Part shown: in pieces, positions 63,345-64,000 of the stretch
How the letters are laid out: every line of letters starts with the position of its first letter
Numbering within the stretch: the first letter of the stretch is position 1
From: DRPG01 sp964655065
GTDB taxonomy: Bacteria > Myxococcota_A > UBA796 > GCA-2862545
Length of the DNA: 64,000 bases
Assembly: GCA_964655065.1 (NCBI GenBank)
Contig: CAZZLC010000013.1
Coordinates: 62,001 to 126,000 of the forward strand
Direction of reading: 5' to 3'
Position numbers and translations under genes: made by a program
The notes under the pieces: generated by a model
Databases searched by the model: none
The model's input: only the letters and a program-made list of their open reading frames with translations
What the model was told of the DNA's origin: nothing

Positions 63345-64000
63345 TCAGAACAGCTCGATGTCGGGCCCTTCCGCGTCGACCTGGTCCGCGAGCTCGCCCG
63401 TGATCTCGTGGTGGGCGCGGCGCTGCGAGACCATGCTGTAGCCGTCCTCGACCGGCGGAGCCTCGTCGCCGCCGAGTCTCGTCAGCAACGGCTCCACCGC
63501 CTCGAGCCTCTGACGGACCACGTCCTGGAACTGGATGACCCCGATGGCCTCGAGCAGCAGGGCGCTCAGCGCAGCGCTCTTGGCCTCGAGCAGGGCCAGG
63601 GCCGCGGCCTGGTGGGTGTTCATCTTCTCGTAGACGGCAAGCATCTCGGCGACGCGGTCGACCACCCTCGTCATCGTCCGACGCTCCTCGGCGAACTCGG
63701 TGGGCGATTGGCGAAAGTGGTCCTGGATCTGGTGGTGGATGCTCGCTACGCCATCCTCGAGCTCGTCGGCGACCATCTGCGAGACGCAGGCCTGATCTCG
63801 CACCTCCTTCGCCACCACCCCGAAGCCGGTCCCGTGCTGCTTTGCGCGGGCGGCCTCCACCGAGGCATTGATCGAGAGCAGATAGTTCTTCTCTGCCAGC
63901 TCGCGGATCGTGCGAATCGAGCTGGTGAGGTGCCGCACCTCGACCGCGATGCCCTCGACCGCCTCCCGGCAACGCGACGCCCGCTCGAAGCGGCCGGTCA
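63345..64000 (-). CDS. Methyl-accepting chemotaxis-type signalling protein, C-terminal part (cut by right edge)
   Basis: The visible 217 residues contain the signalling hairpin of chemoreceptors: IRELAEKNYLLSINASVEAA followed by RAKQHGTGFGVVAKEVRD, the highly conserved tip that contacts CheA/CheW, slightly diverged (NYLLSINAS for IALNAAIEA). After it comes a charged helical part and a C-terminal segment (LEAIGVIQFQDVVRQRLEAV) with an IQFQD motif seen in atypical soluble receptors. The N-terminal sensing part lies outside the window, so membrane attachment cannot be judged. It may signal to a motility or other chemosensory system. Confidence 0.82.
   Translation of the reverse strand, partial: TGRFERASRCREAVEGIAVEVRHLTSSIRTIRELAEKNYLLSINASVEAARAKQHGTGFGVVAKEVRDQACVSQMVADELEDGVASIHHQIQDHFRQSPTEFAEERRTMTRVVDRVAEMLAVYEKMNTHQAAALALLEAKSAALSALLLEAIGVIQFQDVVRQRLEAVEPLLTRLGGDEAPPVEDGYSMVSQRRAHHEITGELADQVDAEGPDIELF

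Overview
The window is high-GC DNA (roughly two thirds G+C by eye), densely packed with genes, from a Gram-negative bacterium. An outer membrane is indicated by LpxC, a TonB-dependent receptor, many lipoproteins and several beta-barrel proteins. The Ser/Thr kinases and pseudokinases, the AgmX/PglI-type TonB C-terminal domain, the Glt/Cgl gliding-type cluster and the receptor with its own TonB-like domain all point to Myxococcota (former Deltaproteobacteria). I cannot place it to genus. No insertion sequence, prophage, integron or CRISPR array is visible.

Left region (1-13 kb): the 5' end of rplC (ribosomal protein L3) runs off the left edge. To its right, on the minus strand, is the most notable block: eight genes (359-12046) whose order in the direction of transcription matches gltA-gltB-gltC-gltD-gltE-gltF-gltG-gltH. 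They encode two paralogous beta-barrels, a periplasmic TPR protein, a giant TPR protein, a TPR lipoprotein, a short secreted protein, an FHA/transmembrane/TonB-C protein and a third barrel. As I recall, Myxococcus xanthus carries these families in two separate loci as the envelope part of the Agl-Glt gliding machine. The Agl motor genes, gltI, gltJ and gltK are not in the window.

12-25 kb: a lipoprotein and a large TonB-dependent receptor with an N-terminal TonB-C-like domain; a tiny Cys/Lys-rich protein beside tRNA-Cys; two glycosyltransferases, a very long class A penicillin-binding protein and a small membrane protein in one overlapping plus-strand operon ending at tRNA-Met; a MobA-like nucleotidyltransferase; a barrel-like protein; a DUF507 protein; and lipoproteins.

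26-50 kb: signalling and proteostasis. It holds a membrane-anchored Ser/Thr kinase, YqgE, ClpX with a clear sigma70-type promoter, a 1323-residue kinase/cyclase-like/AAA/TPR protein, an HtrA-type protease overlapping Lon tail to tail, a metallophosphoesterase, EngB-RlmE, PepA, two divergent pseudokinases, two EEP-family phosphoesterases flanking an unknown 460-residue protein, and a response regulator/histidine kinase pair whose kinase has a degenerate ATP-binding domain.

50-64 kb: ruvC-ruvA-ruvB-DUF192 with 4-base overlaps; a short LpxC; a membrane coiled-coil protein; a lipoprotein with the full catalytic set of protein-arginine deiminase, coupled to a HEAT-repeat protein; a methyltransferase; a sucrose-phosphate synthase/phosphatase operon; a Uma2 remnant; a lipoprotein; and the C-terminal part of a methyl-accepting chemotaxis-type protein cut by the right edge.
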